Source of the DNA: Chryseobacterium camelliae
GTDB taxonomy: Bacteria; Bacteroidota; Bacteroidia; Flavobacteriales; Weeksellaceae
Direction of reading: 5' to 3'
Length of the DNA stretch: 64,000 nt
NCBI RefSeq assembly: GCF_027920545.1
Contig: NZ_CP115859.1
Span: 1,661,001 to 1,725,000 of the forward strand
Part shown: positions 36,525 to 44,205 of the stretch, piece by piece
Numbering within the stretch: the stretch's first letter is position 1
Layout: every line of letters begins with the position of its first letter
Notes under the pieces: generated by a model
What the model was told of the DNA's origin: nothing
Database searches by the model: none
The model's input: the letters and a program-made list of their open reading frames with translations, nothing else
Program-made: the position numbers and the translations under genes

Positions 36525-37235
36525 ATGAAACCAAAAGCCATTTTCAACTGGAGCAGCGGAAAAGACTCTGCTCTTGCATTATATAAAATTTTACAGGAAG
36601 GCAAATTTGAAATTACCTCTTTACTGACAAGCATTAATAAAGAATTCCAAAGGATTTCCATGCATGGAGTTCATGTTTCGTTATTGGAAAAACAGGCGAA
36701 AAGTTTAGGATTTCCTTTGCTCAAAATGGAGCTCCCCAAAGAACCTTCGATGGAAGAATATCGTGAGATCATGAGCAAAACCATGAATGAAGTACAATCT
36801 CAGGGCGTTACTCATTCTATTTTCGGAGATATTTTTCTGGAAGATTTAAGAAAATACCGTGAAGATCAGCTACAATCTGTCGGAATGGAAGGCGTTTTTC
36901 CATTGTGGAAAATTGATACAACCGGCCTCATCCATGAATTTTTAGATTTAGGCTTTAAAACCATTGTAACCTGTGTGAACGAGACGTATCTTGATAAAAG
37001 CTTTGCAGGAAGAATTATTGATCATGATTTCATTAAAGACCTTCCTGAAAATGTAGATCCTTGTGGTGAAAACGGAGAATTCCATACCTTTACTTTTGAT
37101 AGTCCTATTTTTAAAAATCCTATTGATTTTGAAATTGGAGAAATTGTTAAAAAGACTTACCCTAAGCCAAAATCCGATAAAAACGATCAGGAAGAAGAAT
37201 ATGTTTTCTGGTTTTGCGATTTGATTTCAAAATAA
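36525..37235 (+). CDS. DUF71/COG2102 PP-loop ATPase (diphthine--ammonia ligase family)
   Basis: I take the ATG at 36525 (MKPKAIFNWSSGKDSALAL); a TTG at 36504 lies inside the preceding terminator. The protein has 236 residues. The PP-loop SSGKDS that binds ATP is at residues 10-15. Downstream are the family marks HSIFGDIFLEDLRKYRE, GVFPLWKIDT and the C-terminal CGENGEFHTFTFDSPIF. In eukaryotes and archaea the family amidates diphthine on EF2; bacteria lack diphthamide. Comparative genomics has proposed a B12 salvage role for some bacterial members, which is worth noting one gene away from icmF. The exact substrate here is unknown. Confidence 0.85.
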   Translation: MKPKAIFNWSSGKDSALALYKILQEGKFEITSLLTSINKEFQRISMHGVHVSLLEKQAKSLGFPLLKMELPKEPSMEEYREIMSKTMNEVQSQGVTHSIFGDIFLEDLRKYREDQLQSVGMEGVFPLWKIDTTGLIHEFLDLGFKTIVTCVNETYLDKSFAGRIIDHDFIKDLPENVDPCGENGEFHTFTFDSPIFKNPIDFEIGEIVKKTYPKPKSDKNDQEEEYVFWFCDLISK

Positions 37236-37271
37236 TCTGTTACAACTTTCGTTTTATTGTAAACTAAAACA

Positions 37272-38162
37272 ATGAGTCCTTATCTGAGAATTGAAAAACC
37301 TTGTGAAGAACCTTTGGAAAATATGCACGATATTCCCGGAGGAAAGCATTGTGACCTATGTTCGAAAAAAGTCTTAGACTTATCAAGTTTAAATGATACT
37401 GAGATTTTAAAGATTATTCAGAAAAACAATGGTGAAAAATTCTGCGGAATCTTCTTTAAAAATCAATTAAATCATTCTTTACAAGAAGAGAGAATTCTTT
37501 CAAATGCTCTTCCAAGAAAAACCACATTTTCAAAAGCTGCTGCAGGATTGGCTTTAACAGCAAGTATCATAAGTTCTTATCCTGCACAAACTACAGCAAC
37601 AGCACACTCAAAAGAAGTGATGCTTTCCACAAGTTCAAAGAAAAACATAGAGAATGAAGAACCTCGAAAAAACAGCGGTAATTTTGTGATCTCCGGAAGA
37701 ATAATTGATTCAGACAAGAAAACCCCAGTTCCTTCAGAAGTTAGTTTTATTACAGCTTTGAAAGTGTATACCACAACAACCGATAAAGATGGCAACTATC
37801 ATCTCGAAGTACCGAAAAACATTTTAAAATATGAAAGTCTGCTTGAATTCCGTCCTACTGATTATACTTATGACCAAAAGTTGGTTATTTATACCATTGA
37901 AAACCTTGGTAAAAAACAGCTGATAAAATTAGAAAATAATGGTTGGGATAAAATGTATGGTGAAATTTCATACGGACCACCTTTAGCCACAGAGAAATCT
38001 CTTGTAATTGCGGAAGGGAAAAAATTGGACTATAAGCTTTTTAATAAAAGTTATTCTTTATATTCCAATAAATATGAAGTTCATTATATTTCTAAAGAGT
38101 TCGTGAAATTCTTCACACCAAAAGAAACCATTAATGATATTTATATTATTTTTATAAAATAA
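37272..38162 (+). CDS. Membrane-anchored protein with N-terminal Cys module and regulatory-like domain
   Basis: 296 residues without a normal signal peptide. Residues 1-65 are a Cys-rich module (IEKPCEEPLENM, HCDLCSKKVLDLSSLNDTEI, EKFCGIFFKNQL) seen at the start of many flavobacterial proteins and possibly metal-binding. A membrane segment follows at about 85-105 (KAAAGLALTASIISSYP). Residues 135-200 resemble a CarboxypepD_reg-like beta-sandwich (GRIIDSDKKTPVPSEVSFI, DKDGNYHLEVP). The tail has no known domain. The layout implies a cytoplasmic Cys module and a periplasmic C-terminal part. Role unknown. Confidence 0.65.
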   Translation: MSPYLRIEKPCEEPLENMHDIPGGKHCDLCSKKVLDLSSLNDTEILKIIQKNNGEKFCGIFFKNQLNHSLQEERILSNALPRKTTFSKAAAGLALTASIISSYPAQTTATAHSKEVMLSTSSKKNIENEEPRKNSGNFVISGRIIDSDKKTPVPSEVSFITALKVYTTTTDKDGNYHLEVPKNILKYESLLEFRPTDYTYDQKLVIYTIENLGKKQLIKLENNGWDKMYGEISYGPPLATEKSLVIAEGKKLDYKLFNKSYSLYSNKYEVHYISKEFVKFFTPKETINDIYIIFIK

Positions 38163-38200
38163 AATTCTTTATCCAAAGCATCCCCATTTCTCACATATAA

Positions 38201-38914
38201 CTAATCAGCTATAAATCTTGATAATTTTTTCAACGTTTTTTTATGTTCGAAGAAATTGATAATTCCAAAAAGAACGACCATTTGTGTAACAAAAGGAAGA
38301 ATCAAAGTGACCAAAGCAAATAAGATATCTTCCTGATTATGGTTTTTCAATAGCAGATAAGCATATTTACCTTCTTTAGAAACAATCTGAGCCATTGTTG
38401 TCATACTAATCACCATTATTCCTATATTTTGCTGATAGATAGAATAAAAGGATCTTCCTTTATATTTAAAATCTCTTTTAATGTAATTTCTGATTTTATA
38501 ATTGAATGTCCAAACTATTGCCGGAGCCAACAGAAACAATAAATTCTGCCCTCTAAAAAAATCAGTGTACATTTCTTGGCTTTCAGAAAAATAAATCAGT
38601 AGTAAGTTTATCCCAAAAGAAATTGAAGCATAAAAAAAGGATTTTTTAAGAATCTTATTGTATTTAGCCTTGGCAATTTTCTTGACAATCACAGGAATTT
38701 TTTCCGAGTAAAATATAGAATAGTTTGTCATTCTAAACTCTTGTTCCCACAGTTTCTGAGTTTTCAAAAATGCTTCTTCAAAACTCAATCCTTCCCTGTT
38801 TTGAATTTCCAAAACCTGGGAAGCCATATGATCTTCCACTTCCAGTAAAATATCCAACGGAAGCTTTTGGAAAATAAGATAATCTTTGATACGATCTGTT
38901 TGCTCTTTGTTCAT
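38201..38914 (-). CDS. Membrane protein of a PadR operon (second)
   Basis: 237 residues. The N-terminal 70 residues are a soluble helical region (IKDYLIFQKLPLDILLEVEDHMASQV, LSFEEAFLKTQKLWEQEF) closely matching the plan of the 38911-39528 protein. Four membrane segments follow (about 92-110, 122-138, 165-182, 195-222). Its start overlaps the stop of the upstream gene (ATGA). PadR regulators often control such small membrane proteins. The pair may form a hetero-oligomer; no transport or enzyme motif is visible. Confidence 0.65.
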   Translation of the reverse strand: MNKEQTDRIKDYLIFQKLPLDILLEVEDHMASQVLEIQNREGLSFEEAFLKTQKLWEQEFRMTNYSIFYSEKIPVIVKKIAKAKYNKILKKSFFYASISFGINLLLIYFSESQEMYTDFFRGQNLLFLLAPAIVWTFNYKIRNYIKRDFKYKGRSFYSIYQQNIGIMVISMTTMAQIVSKEGKYAYLLLKNHNQEDILFALVTLILPFVTQMVVLFGIINFFEHKKTLKKLSRFIAD

Positions 38915-39528
38915 GAAAGTAATACATTAATTTTCTTCGCTCTGAAATATAAAAGCTGAATTTGTACAATGACACTGTATAAAATAACGAGCTGATTCAG
39001 TATAGGTTTCCAAAAATCAAAAGTTCCTGAAAAATATCCCACAATCGGAAAAACTAAAACAGCAACCCCGATATTTCTTAATAATAAAGGATGCAAACTC
39101 ATCTGCTGGTACTCCCGGAAACTCATTTTCTTCCAGATAAAATTGTACATCAAAATAAATACAAAAAATAAAAGAACCAGCATCTCCGAATAAAAAAACA
39201 CCTCTTCAGAAATGAAAGCACTTGATCCCAGCAAGCCAGAAAAAAGAAGCGAAGAATACACAATCTTCTTAAATTTTGTCTGCAGTATCTTTTTTTCAAT
39301 TCTGGCAATCTTCCTGAATGAAAAAATATCGGCCTTTACCATTTCCAGTTCGTACTGCCATTGCATTTCAATTTGTGCAAAGGCTTCATAAAAAGACCAT
39401 TTATTATTTTGCATGGCTTCTGAAATCTGACACAAAAAATGGTCTTTTACTTCCATCAAAACATTATGTGAAAGTTTTTTCATGAGAAGATACTCTTCTA
39501 CTTTACGCTCCTGTTCTACTGAAATCAT
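38911..39528 (-). CDS. Membrane protein of a PadR operon (first)
   Basis: 205 residues. Helical N-terminus (VEEYLLMKKLSHNVLMEVKDHFLCQI, WSFYEAFAQIEMQWQYELEM) and four membrane segments in the remainder (about 88-105, 110-127, 150-165, 175-195). It is a paralogue in layout of the 38201-38914 protein, sharing the L..K.L...LMEV.DH pattern near the start. Coupled by four-base overlaps to padR upstream and to its sister downstream. The family is not known to me beyond its link with PadR. Confidence 0.65.
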   Translation of the reverse strand: MISVEQERKVEEYLLMKKLSHNVLMEVKDHFLCQISEAMQNNKWSFYEAFAQIEMQWQYELEMVKADIFSFRKIARIEKKILQTKFKKIVYSSLLFSGLLGSSAFISEEVFFYSEMLVLLFFVFILMYNFIWKKMSFREYQQMSLHPLLLRNIGVAVLVFPIVGYFSGTFDFWKPILNQLVILYSVIVQIQLLYFRAKKINVLLS

Positions 39529-39848
39529 ATATCAAAAATAGTTTTTAGATTAAAAAGATAGCTTCTCATTTCTTCTTCCTGAGATGCCTGTTGTTTTTTC
39601 CCTTTGTCCGTTAACAGGTAATACTTGCGGTTTCTTCCATTGATTTCCTGTACTTCAGAGGTAATAATGCCATCCCCTTCCAGTTTATGCAAAAGAGGAT
39701 ACAACGCACCTTCAGTCATCTCCAGCTCACCTTCCGTAAGTTCTTTTGCACGCTGTGTAATTTGATAGCCATACATTTTAACTTCCTTTGAAAGGAGTTT
39801 TAAAATAATATTCTGGAGCGTTCCTTTATAGAGACTATTTTTTTTCAT
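39525..39848 (-). CDS. PadR family transcriptional regulator
   Basis: 107 residues, the size of a subfamily 2 PadR with only the winged helix and one dimer helix. Visible are YGYQITQRAKELTEGELEMT, then EGALYPLLHKLEGDGIITSE, the DNA-recognition part, and GRNRKYYLLTDKGKKQ, the wing. PadR proteins repress their own operon, and ligand or stress releases them. It is the first gene of a three-gene minus-strand operon with two membrane proteins, with four-base overlaps between genes. A candidate operator lies at 39876-39896. Confidence 0.85.
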   Translation of the reverse strand: MKKNSLYKGTLQNIILKLLSKEVKMYGYQITQRAKELTEGELEMTEGALYPLLHKLEGDGIITSEVQEINGRNRKYYLLTDKGKKQQASQEEEMRSYLFNLKTIFDI

Positions 39849-39868
39849 CCCGAAGATTTAATACCTTA

Positions 39869-39896
39869 CAAATCTATGCATAATTTTCTTATGTAT
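39869..39896 (-). promoter_or_regulatory. padR promoter and candidate PadR operator
   Basis: On the minus strand a TAGATTTG box (39869-39876) fits TAnnTTTG, 21 bases before the padR start. Directly upstream is an inverted repeat, ATGCATAA (39876-39883) and TTATGTAT (39889-39896), with seven of eight positions paired and a five-base centre. The position, overlapping the -7 box, suits an autorepressor site. Confidence 0.4.
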
Positions 39897-39938
39897 GAAA
39901 AAGAAATTTTTATTTTAAATAAATGCTACCTTTAAAAC

Positions 39939-40466
39939 ATGAAAAAAATGTACTTCATAGCCATTTATCCGCCTCAACATATTATTGAAGAAATAAACGT
40001 TTTTAAAAAAGATTTATACATTAATTACGGAAACTCAAAGGCACTGAAAAACGAAGCTCACATTACTCTGTTTCCACCATTTGACCGGGAGATCGAGCTT
40101 GAAGAGGATATTCATACGGCTTTCCAAAAAATTAATACAGATCTTTCTCCTTTTGAAATCACATTAAACGGTTTTGGTAGTTTTCCTAATCCTAAGAACC
40201 CGGTTTTATTTGTGCAGCCTGAAGAAAACGAAAATTTGAAGAAACTTTATTTTAGGGTAAAGGAAAAATTCAACTTTAAAAACTATTCATTCCATCCACA
40301 TATCACGGTGGGATACAGAGATCTTACTTATGAAAACTTTCTGAAAGCATGGCCTAATTATAAGGATAAAACTTACAAAACTAAATTTCTAGTTGATAAA
40401 ATAGTATTACTTCGCCATGATGGAAAATGGGTTCCGATTGCCGAGAAAACCCTTTCCGGAAAATAA
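39939..40466 (+). CDS. 2'-5' RNA ligase / cyclic phosphodiesterase-like protein
   Basis: 175 residues of the 2H phosphoesterase superfamily. The two catalytic H-x-(T/S)-x motifs are HITL (in EAHITLFPPF) and HITV (in SFHPHITVGYRDL), spaced as in LigT/ThpR-type proteins. Such enzymes open 2',3'-cyclic phosphates or process 2'-5' linkages in RNA; the true substrate in bacteria is usually unknown. Start at 39939 (MKKMYFIAIYPP) or the next Met three codons on. It lies divergent from padR and 48 bases upstream of ruvC. Confidence 0.8.
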   Translation: MKKMYFIAIYPPQHIIEEINVFKKDLYINYGNSKALKNEAHITLFPPFDREIELEEDIHTAFQKINTDLSPFEITLNGFGSFPNPKNPVLFVQPEENENLKKLYFRVKEKFNFKNYSFHPHITVGYRDLTYENFLKAWPNYKDKTYKTKFLVDKIVLLRHDGKWVPIAEKTLSGK

Positions 40467-40501
40467 TTTTTAACATTTTTTCAACTCCCTGAATAAAGCA
40501 T

Positions 40502-40509
40502 TATCTTTG
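40502..40509 (+). promoter_or_regulatory. -7 box of the ruvC promoter
   Basis: TATCTTTG, five bases before the ruvC ATG, implying an almost leaderless transcript. The upstream ligase-like gene may also read through. Confidence 0.35.
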
Positions 40510-40514
40510 ACGCA

Positions 40515-41072
40515 ATGATTTCAACAGAGAAAATAATATTAGGAATTGATCCCGGAACTACGGTAATGGGATTCGGATTGATTTCCGTAAAGAAAGGAAA
40601 AATGGAAATGGTTTCTATTCATGAATTACTCTTAAAGAAATACCCGAATCACGAAACAAAGCTTAAATATATTTTTGATAAAACATTGGCTCTGATTGAT
40701 GAATTCCATCCTGATGAGGTGGCATTAGAAGCTCCTTTCTATGGAAAAAATGTTCAGAGTATGTTAAAATTAGGAAGAGCTCAGGGGGTTGCCATGGCAG
40801 CAAGCCTCTACCGGAACATTCCGATTACAGAATATTCTCCAAAAAAAATAAAAATGGCCATCACCGGAAATGGAAATGCCAGTAAAGAGCAGGTTGCCGG
40901 AATGCTTCAGAATCTTTTAAAATTAAAAGAATTTCCGACTAAGTATTTAGATGCTTCCGATGGTCTCGCTGTAGCGGTCTGCCACCATTTTAATTCCGGG
41001 ACGATTGCGGATACCAAATCATATACGGGATGGGAAAGTTTTTTAAAACAAAATCCGGATCGTCTTAAATAA
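40515..41072 (+). CDS. ruvC: Crossover junction endodeoxyribonuclease RuvC
   Basis: 185 residues, normal length. RuvC resolves Holliday junctions made by RuvAB during recombination repair. The RNase H-like active site is intact: ILGIDPGTTVMGFG (first Asp), VALEAPFYGKNVQSM (Glu) and LDASDGLAVAVCHH (two Asp). The PKKIKMAITGNGNASKEQV segment is the DNA-binding signature. Confidence 0.95.
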   Translation: MISTEKIILGIDPGTTVMGFGLISVKKGKMEMVSIHELLLKKYPNHETKLKYIFDKTLALIDEFHPDEVALEAPFYGKNVQSMLKLGRAQGVAMAASLYRNIPITEYSPKKIKMAITGNGNASKEQVAGMLQNLLKLKEFPTKYLDASDGLAVAVCHHFNSGTIADTKSYTGWESFLKQNPDRLK

Positions 41073-41086
41073 GTTACCATACCTCA

Positions 41087-41497
41087 TCATTTCGCTTTAT
41101 ATTCGGCAGGAGTAATGGTAAAATCAGCAGTTAATTTTCCGTTTTTATCAGAATAAGAATACTGTAAAGTCACATCATTATTCCGGAATTCATCCATATC
41201 AGCAGAAGTTTTCACTGATTTCATTGCTCCTTCTTTTGCCTGGCTTTTAAATGCTTCTATTTCTTCGGGAGTTACGCTTTCTTTAACATCCTCCGTTAAA
41301 GTATAATGATATTTAAAAACTTTATTAGGCAAAACGGAAACACTGTCTAAACGCACCCCGTCACTGAGAGTTTGCGGTGTAAGTTTGTTCATATTTACCG
41401 CTGCTTCTTTCAATTCCTCATCAACTGTTTTTTCTTTTTTACAAGAAGTTAAAACGAATACAAAACATAGCAAGGAAAATCTTATTGCATTTTTCAT
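41087..41497 (-). CDS. Lipoprotein of unknown function
   Basis: 136 residues with a lipoprotein signal (FSLLCFVFVLTSCKKEK, lipobox Cys at about residue 19). The mature part starts with a charged helix, then beta strands with repeated Thr and Ser (KVFKYHYTLTEDV, DVTLQYSYSDKNGKLTADFTI). There are no Cys beyond the lipobox and no known motif. It should sit in the outer or inner membrane facing the periplasm. It converges on ruvC with 14 bases between the stops. Confidence 0.65.
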   Translation of the reverse strand: MKNAIRFSLLCFVFVLTSCKKEKTVDEELKEAAVNMNKLTPQTLSDGVRLDSVSVLPNKVFKYHYTLTEDVKESVTPEEIEAFKSQAKEGAMKSVKTSADMDEFRNNDVTLQYSYSDKNGKLTADFTITPAEYKAK

Positions 41498-41567
41498 AAC
41501 TCTATTTTTTTGTGGATTGATTACTTAAAGATAAGACTATTTTCACAAATGGGATTTTCAACTATAG

Positions 41568-42026
41568 CTACAATCGTTCATATATATCTTCAATTTCCCT
41601 TACTTTACCTTCTAAAATTTCGTTATATGTAATTGTAAACTTAGTTTTTGATATGATTTTATAACGTTCATTTACTTTTAAATCAAGATCTAAATAAGAA
41701 AAAGAACCTTCATTGATGGTAACGAGAATCTTACCTGAATTGCTGTTTATATCACAATTTTTGCCTGCAACATATTTTTTGGTCAGAAAGACCGCTGTAT
41801 TTTCTTTTTCAAAAGTAAGCGTCTGTTTTTTTTCACATTCATGGAGAAGGTAAGCTTTCTTATTATTGTCATCCCAGTAATTTCTTCCGACTAATTTCCA
41901 ATTACCAAGGAAATAACCTTTACGATCGGAATCCTGTATATTGTCAGATGAATTTAATTCAATCCGTTGTGATTGACAGCTGATAAATAACAAATAAAAA
42001 ATAGAGAAACAGATTATCTTTTTCAT
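41568..42026 (-). CDS. Lipoprotein, lipocalin-like beta-barrel possible
   Basis: 152 residues. Signal and lipobox IICFSIFYLLFISCQSQ, Cys at about residue 17. The mature protein has GNWKLVGRNYWDDN near the start, then alternating strands (KKQTLTFEKENTAVFLT, RYKIISKTKFTITYNEI). The G-x-W at the start of a small all-beta protein resembles the lipocalin-like families of Bacteroidota, but this is a fold guess. It follows the M43 protease gene on the same strand with a 51-base gap that holds an AAGAGCTTCTTTT hairpin, so they are probably separate transcripts. Confidence 0.6.
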   Translation of the reverse strand: MKKIICFSIFYLLFISCQSQRIELNSSDNIQDSDRKGYFLGNWKLVGRNYWDDNNKKAYLLHECEKKQTLTFEKENTAVFLTKKYVAGKNCDINSNSGKILVTINEGSFSYLDLDLKVNERYKIISKTKFTITYNEILEGKVREIEDIYERL

Positions 42027-42032
42027 TTTCTA

Positions 42033-42074
42033 CGGTAAAAAAAGAAGCTCTTTTTCAAGAGCTTCTTTTGTATT
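42033..42074 (-). terminator. Terminator after the M43 protease gene
   Basis: AAAAGAAGCTCTTT and its complement AAGAGCTTCTTTT form a long stem between the protease stop and the lipoprotein start; a T run follows in the minus-strand direction. Confidence 0.65.
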
Positions 42075-42077
42075 TAA

Positions 42078-43979
42078 TTAGTTATTGATAAACTTTTTAG
42101 CACTTCCTTTATCATTATTAGAATAATTAATAATGTAGGTTCCTTTCGGAAGCTCCTGATTAATCTGAATTTCGTTTGTTTTTGAATTTCCTTTCTGAAT
42201 AAGTTTTCCACTCATATCAAAAATCTGGTAATCTCCAAAAATTTCGTTTCTGTTTCCTACAAGCTGTAATGTATTAGTCGCTTTTACATATACAATTTTT
42301 GCTTCAGAAGAATTGTCTTTCACATCAGATGTTCCTAATGCATCCAAAACTCTTACTGCATAATCCTCCATCTGTCCATATTGCAATTGGTCGCATGGTC
42401 CGAAATCAGGAAGATTAACCGAACCAAATGTTGCAGCATCTACAGCAACTCTCATTCTTAAGTAGGTATTTTTTACTGCAGAAGCAGGAGCTGTAATATC
42501 ATTAGCAAGAGTAACTGATGCTGATGCCGCTACATTACTTGCAGACACGTTGTTTACAACTAATTCAGATGTTTCAAAAGTACCATTGTTGTTATAATCT
42601 ATCCAAACCTTTGTTCTGAATTTATTGCCCTGGCTAAATCCATTCAGATAGCTCACTTTAAGCGAAGTACTTGTCGTCGTAGAAATATCTGTATAATAAG
42701 CAGGTCTGATACACGTTGCATTAGCATAATCAGCATAATACACAGGAGCTGCCTCATCAGAATCATATCCGTTGGAAATACTGTTGATGTTTCCAAAGCT
42801 AACCTTGTAAGGCCCTATTGCAAAATTATTATTGGTAGGGTGAAGTATTCCTGCAGGATTACATTGCCCTGCAATTACACTAACCGGAGATGCAATATTA
42901 ACAGAAAGATCTTTAGCAGCTAAAGAATTAAGTAGATTTTTTCTGTATTCCATCATCATCATTACCGCTCTGTCTCTTTGTCCATCTGTAAACTTACGGT
43001 TTGAATTTGTATAATTCATTACATTATACTGAGTTCCGTTGTAATTTGTTCCCGTACAAGGATCAATACTTGTATTATTAGGAACAGTAACCCCATACAT
43101 ACTTCTTGAAGGTGAAGTATCACAAACTCTATCACCATCGATTGCACAATTTCCATTTGAAGGACATGAAGTTTGATTGGTATACGATATTCCCTGAAAA
43201 GTATGATACAATCCGAATGCATGTCCCAACTCATGAGTAAGTGTAGTATCATTCAGGTTTTTAATGGTTGCTACTTTCATGAAACTTTCATAGCTGTAAT
43301 CATAAGTATCAGGAAAGGCAGCATAGCCCATCAACCCATAAGACAGTTGTTGCTGACCGTCAAATCCGATAACTACATAAATATTAAAATAAGAGTTCTC
43401 CGGCCAGTGCGGAGCAAGTTGATTTTTAATTACATAATCCGGTGTTCCATCGGCACCTTGCATTGCCACTCCAAAAGAGTCGTAATCTGGTAATGTACTT
43501 CCATTATATCGCACAATACCTGATGTGGGTAAACAGCTTGGAGATCTTTTTGCCAACACCAACTTAAAAGGAATTACTGCACCACCAGTAGGCCCGGAAC
43601 CTTCCGGATAAAATCCGTTTCCGTAAGTTGTAGCATACATGCTGTTTGCTCTGGCAATCCAATTGATGATTTCCTGATCTGTAACAGTAAGGTTTGAATT
43701 TGCCGCATCCTGAGATTCAATCACATGCACAACAACAGGAATTTCATATATCTGACCGGTATAAAGAGCATTCCACGAAGTAGTTGCACCTACTTTGTTC
43801 AGATAAGACTGGGCGTTTACACCTGCTAGTTTAGCATCCATTTCCTCTCTGCTTCTTTCCAAATTTGGGTATTTGCTATTCAGTTTTCTCATTATTTGAT
43901 CAAAACCACAAAATTCTTTGTTTTGAGAAAACGCATTTAAAAAAGAAATTAACGCAAAAATTACACTTATTTTCCTCAT
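42078..43979 (-). CDS. Secreted M43-type zinc metalloprotease with GEVED domain and T9SS type A C-terminus
   Basis: 633 residues. Signal peptide of about 18 residues (ISVIFALISFLNAFSQ). The catalytic domain spans about 65-345. The zinc motif HELGHAFGLYH is at about 249-259 (H-E-x-x-H-x-x-G-x-x-H), and a Met-turn candidate is YNVMNYTN, as in pappalysins (M43). A GEVED-type beta domain follows (about 400-545: TKVWIDYNNNGTFETSELVV, GQMEDYAVRV). The last 70 residues are a Por-type sorting domain (YQIFDMSGKLIQKG, LPKGTYIINY). It should be exported by the type IX system and act outside the cell or on its surface. Substrate unknown. Confidence 0.92.
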   Translation of the reverse strand: MRKISVIFALISFLNAFSQNKEFCGFDQIMRKLNSKYPNLERSREEMDAKLAGVNAQSYLNKVGATTSWNALYTGQIYEIPVVVHVIESQDAANSNLTVTDQEIINWIARANSMYATTYGNGFYPEGSGPTGGAVIPFKLVLAKRSPSCLPTSGIVRYNGSTLPDYDSFGVAMQGADGTPDYVIKNQLAPHWPENSYFNIYVVIGFDGQQQLSYGLMGYAAFPDTYDYSYESFMKVATIKNLNDTTLTHELGHAFGLYHTFQGISYTNQTSCPSNGNCAIDGDRVCDTSPSRSMYGVTVPNNTSIDPCTGTNYNGTQYNVMNYTNSNRKFTDGQRDRAVMMMMEYRKNLLNSLAAKDLSVNIASPVSVIAGQCNPAGILHPTNNNFAIGPYKVSFGNINSISNGYDSDEAAPVYYADYANATCIRPAYYTDISTTTSTSLKVSYLNGFSQGNKFRTKVWIDYNNNGTFETSELVVNNVSASNVAASASVTLANDITAPASAVKNTYLRMRVAVDAATFGSVNLPDFGPCDQLQYGQMEDYAVRVLDALGTSDVKDNSSEAKIVYVKATNTLQLVGNRNEIFGDYQIFDMSGKLIQKGNSKTNEIQINQELPKGTYIINYSNNDKGSAKKFINN

Positions 43980-44008
43980 ATTATATAGATCTTATTCAAT
44001 ATTTTCGG

Positions 44009-44016
44009 CAAAACTA
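44009..44016 (-). promoter_or_regulatory. -7 box of the M43 protease gene
   Basis: TAGTTTTG on the minus strand, 29 bases before the ATG. The rest of the 226-base gap to the next plus-strand gene is AT-rich and carries the opposite promoter at 44164-44190. Confidence 0.4.
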
Positions 44017-44163
44017 TGAATATTTTCCAAATAGAATACTAAAAATTTAATTAAATTTCATAAATATTTAACACAATTTCAGCCAAACAAATAAACCATT
44101 AATAATCAACACTTTATTTAAAAAGCAAACCATACTTGGTAAAACATAATACTATTTTTAACA

Positions 44164-44190
44164 TTGGTATGATTTTTAGTATTATTTTTG
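44164..44190 (+). promoter_or_regulatory. Promoter of the DUF4407 gene
   Basis: TTG (44164-44166), 16-base spacer, TATTTTTG (44183-44190). The ATG is 15 bases downstream. Confidence 0.5.
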
Positions 44191-44205
44191 TATAAATTTT
44201 CAATC

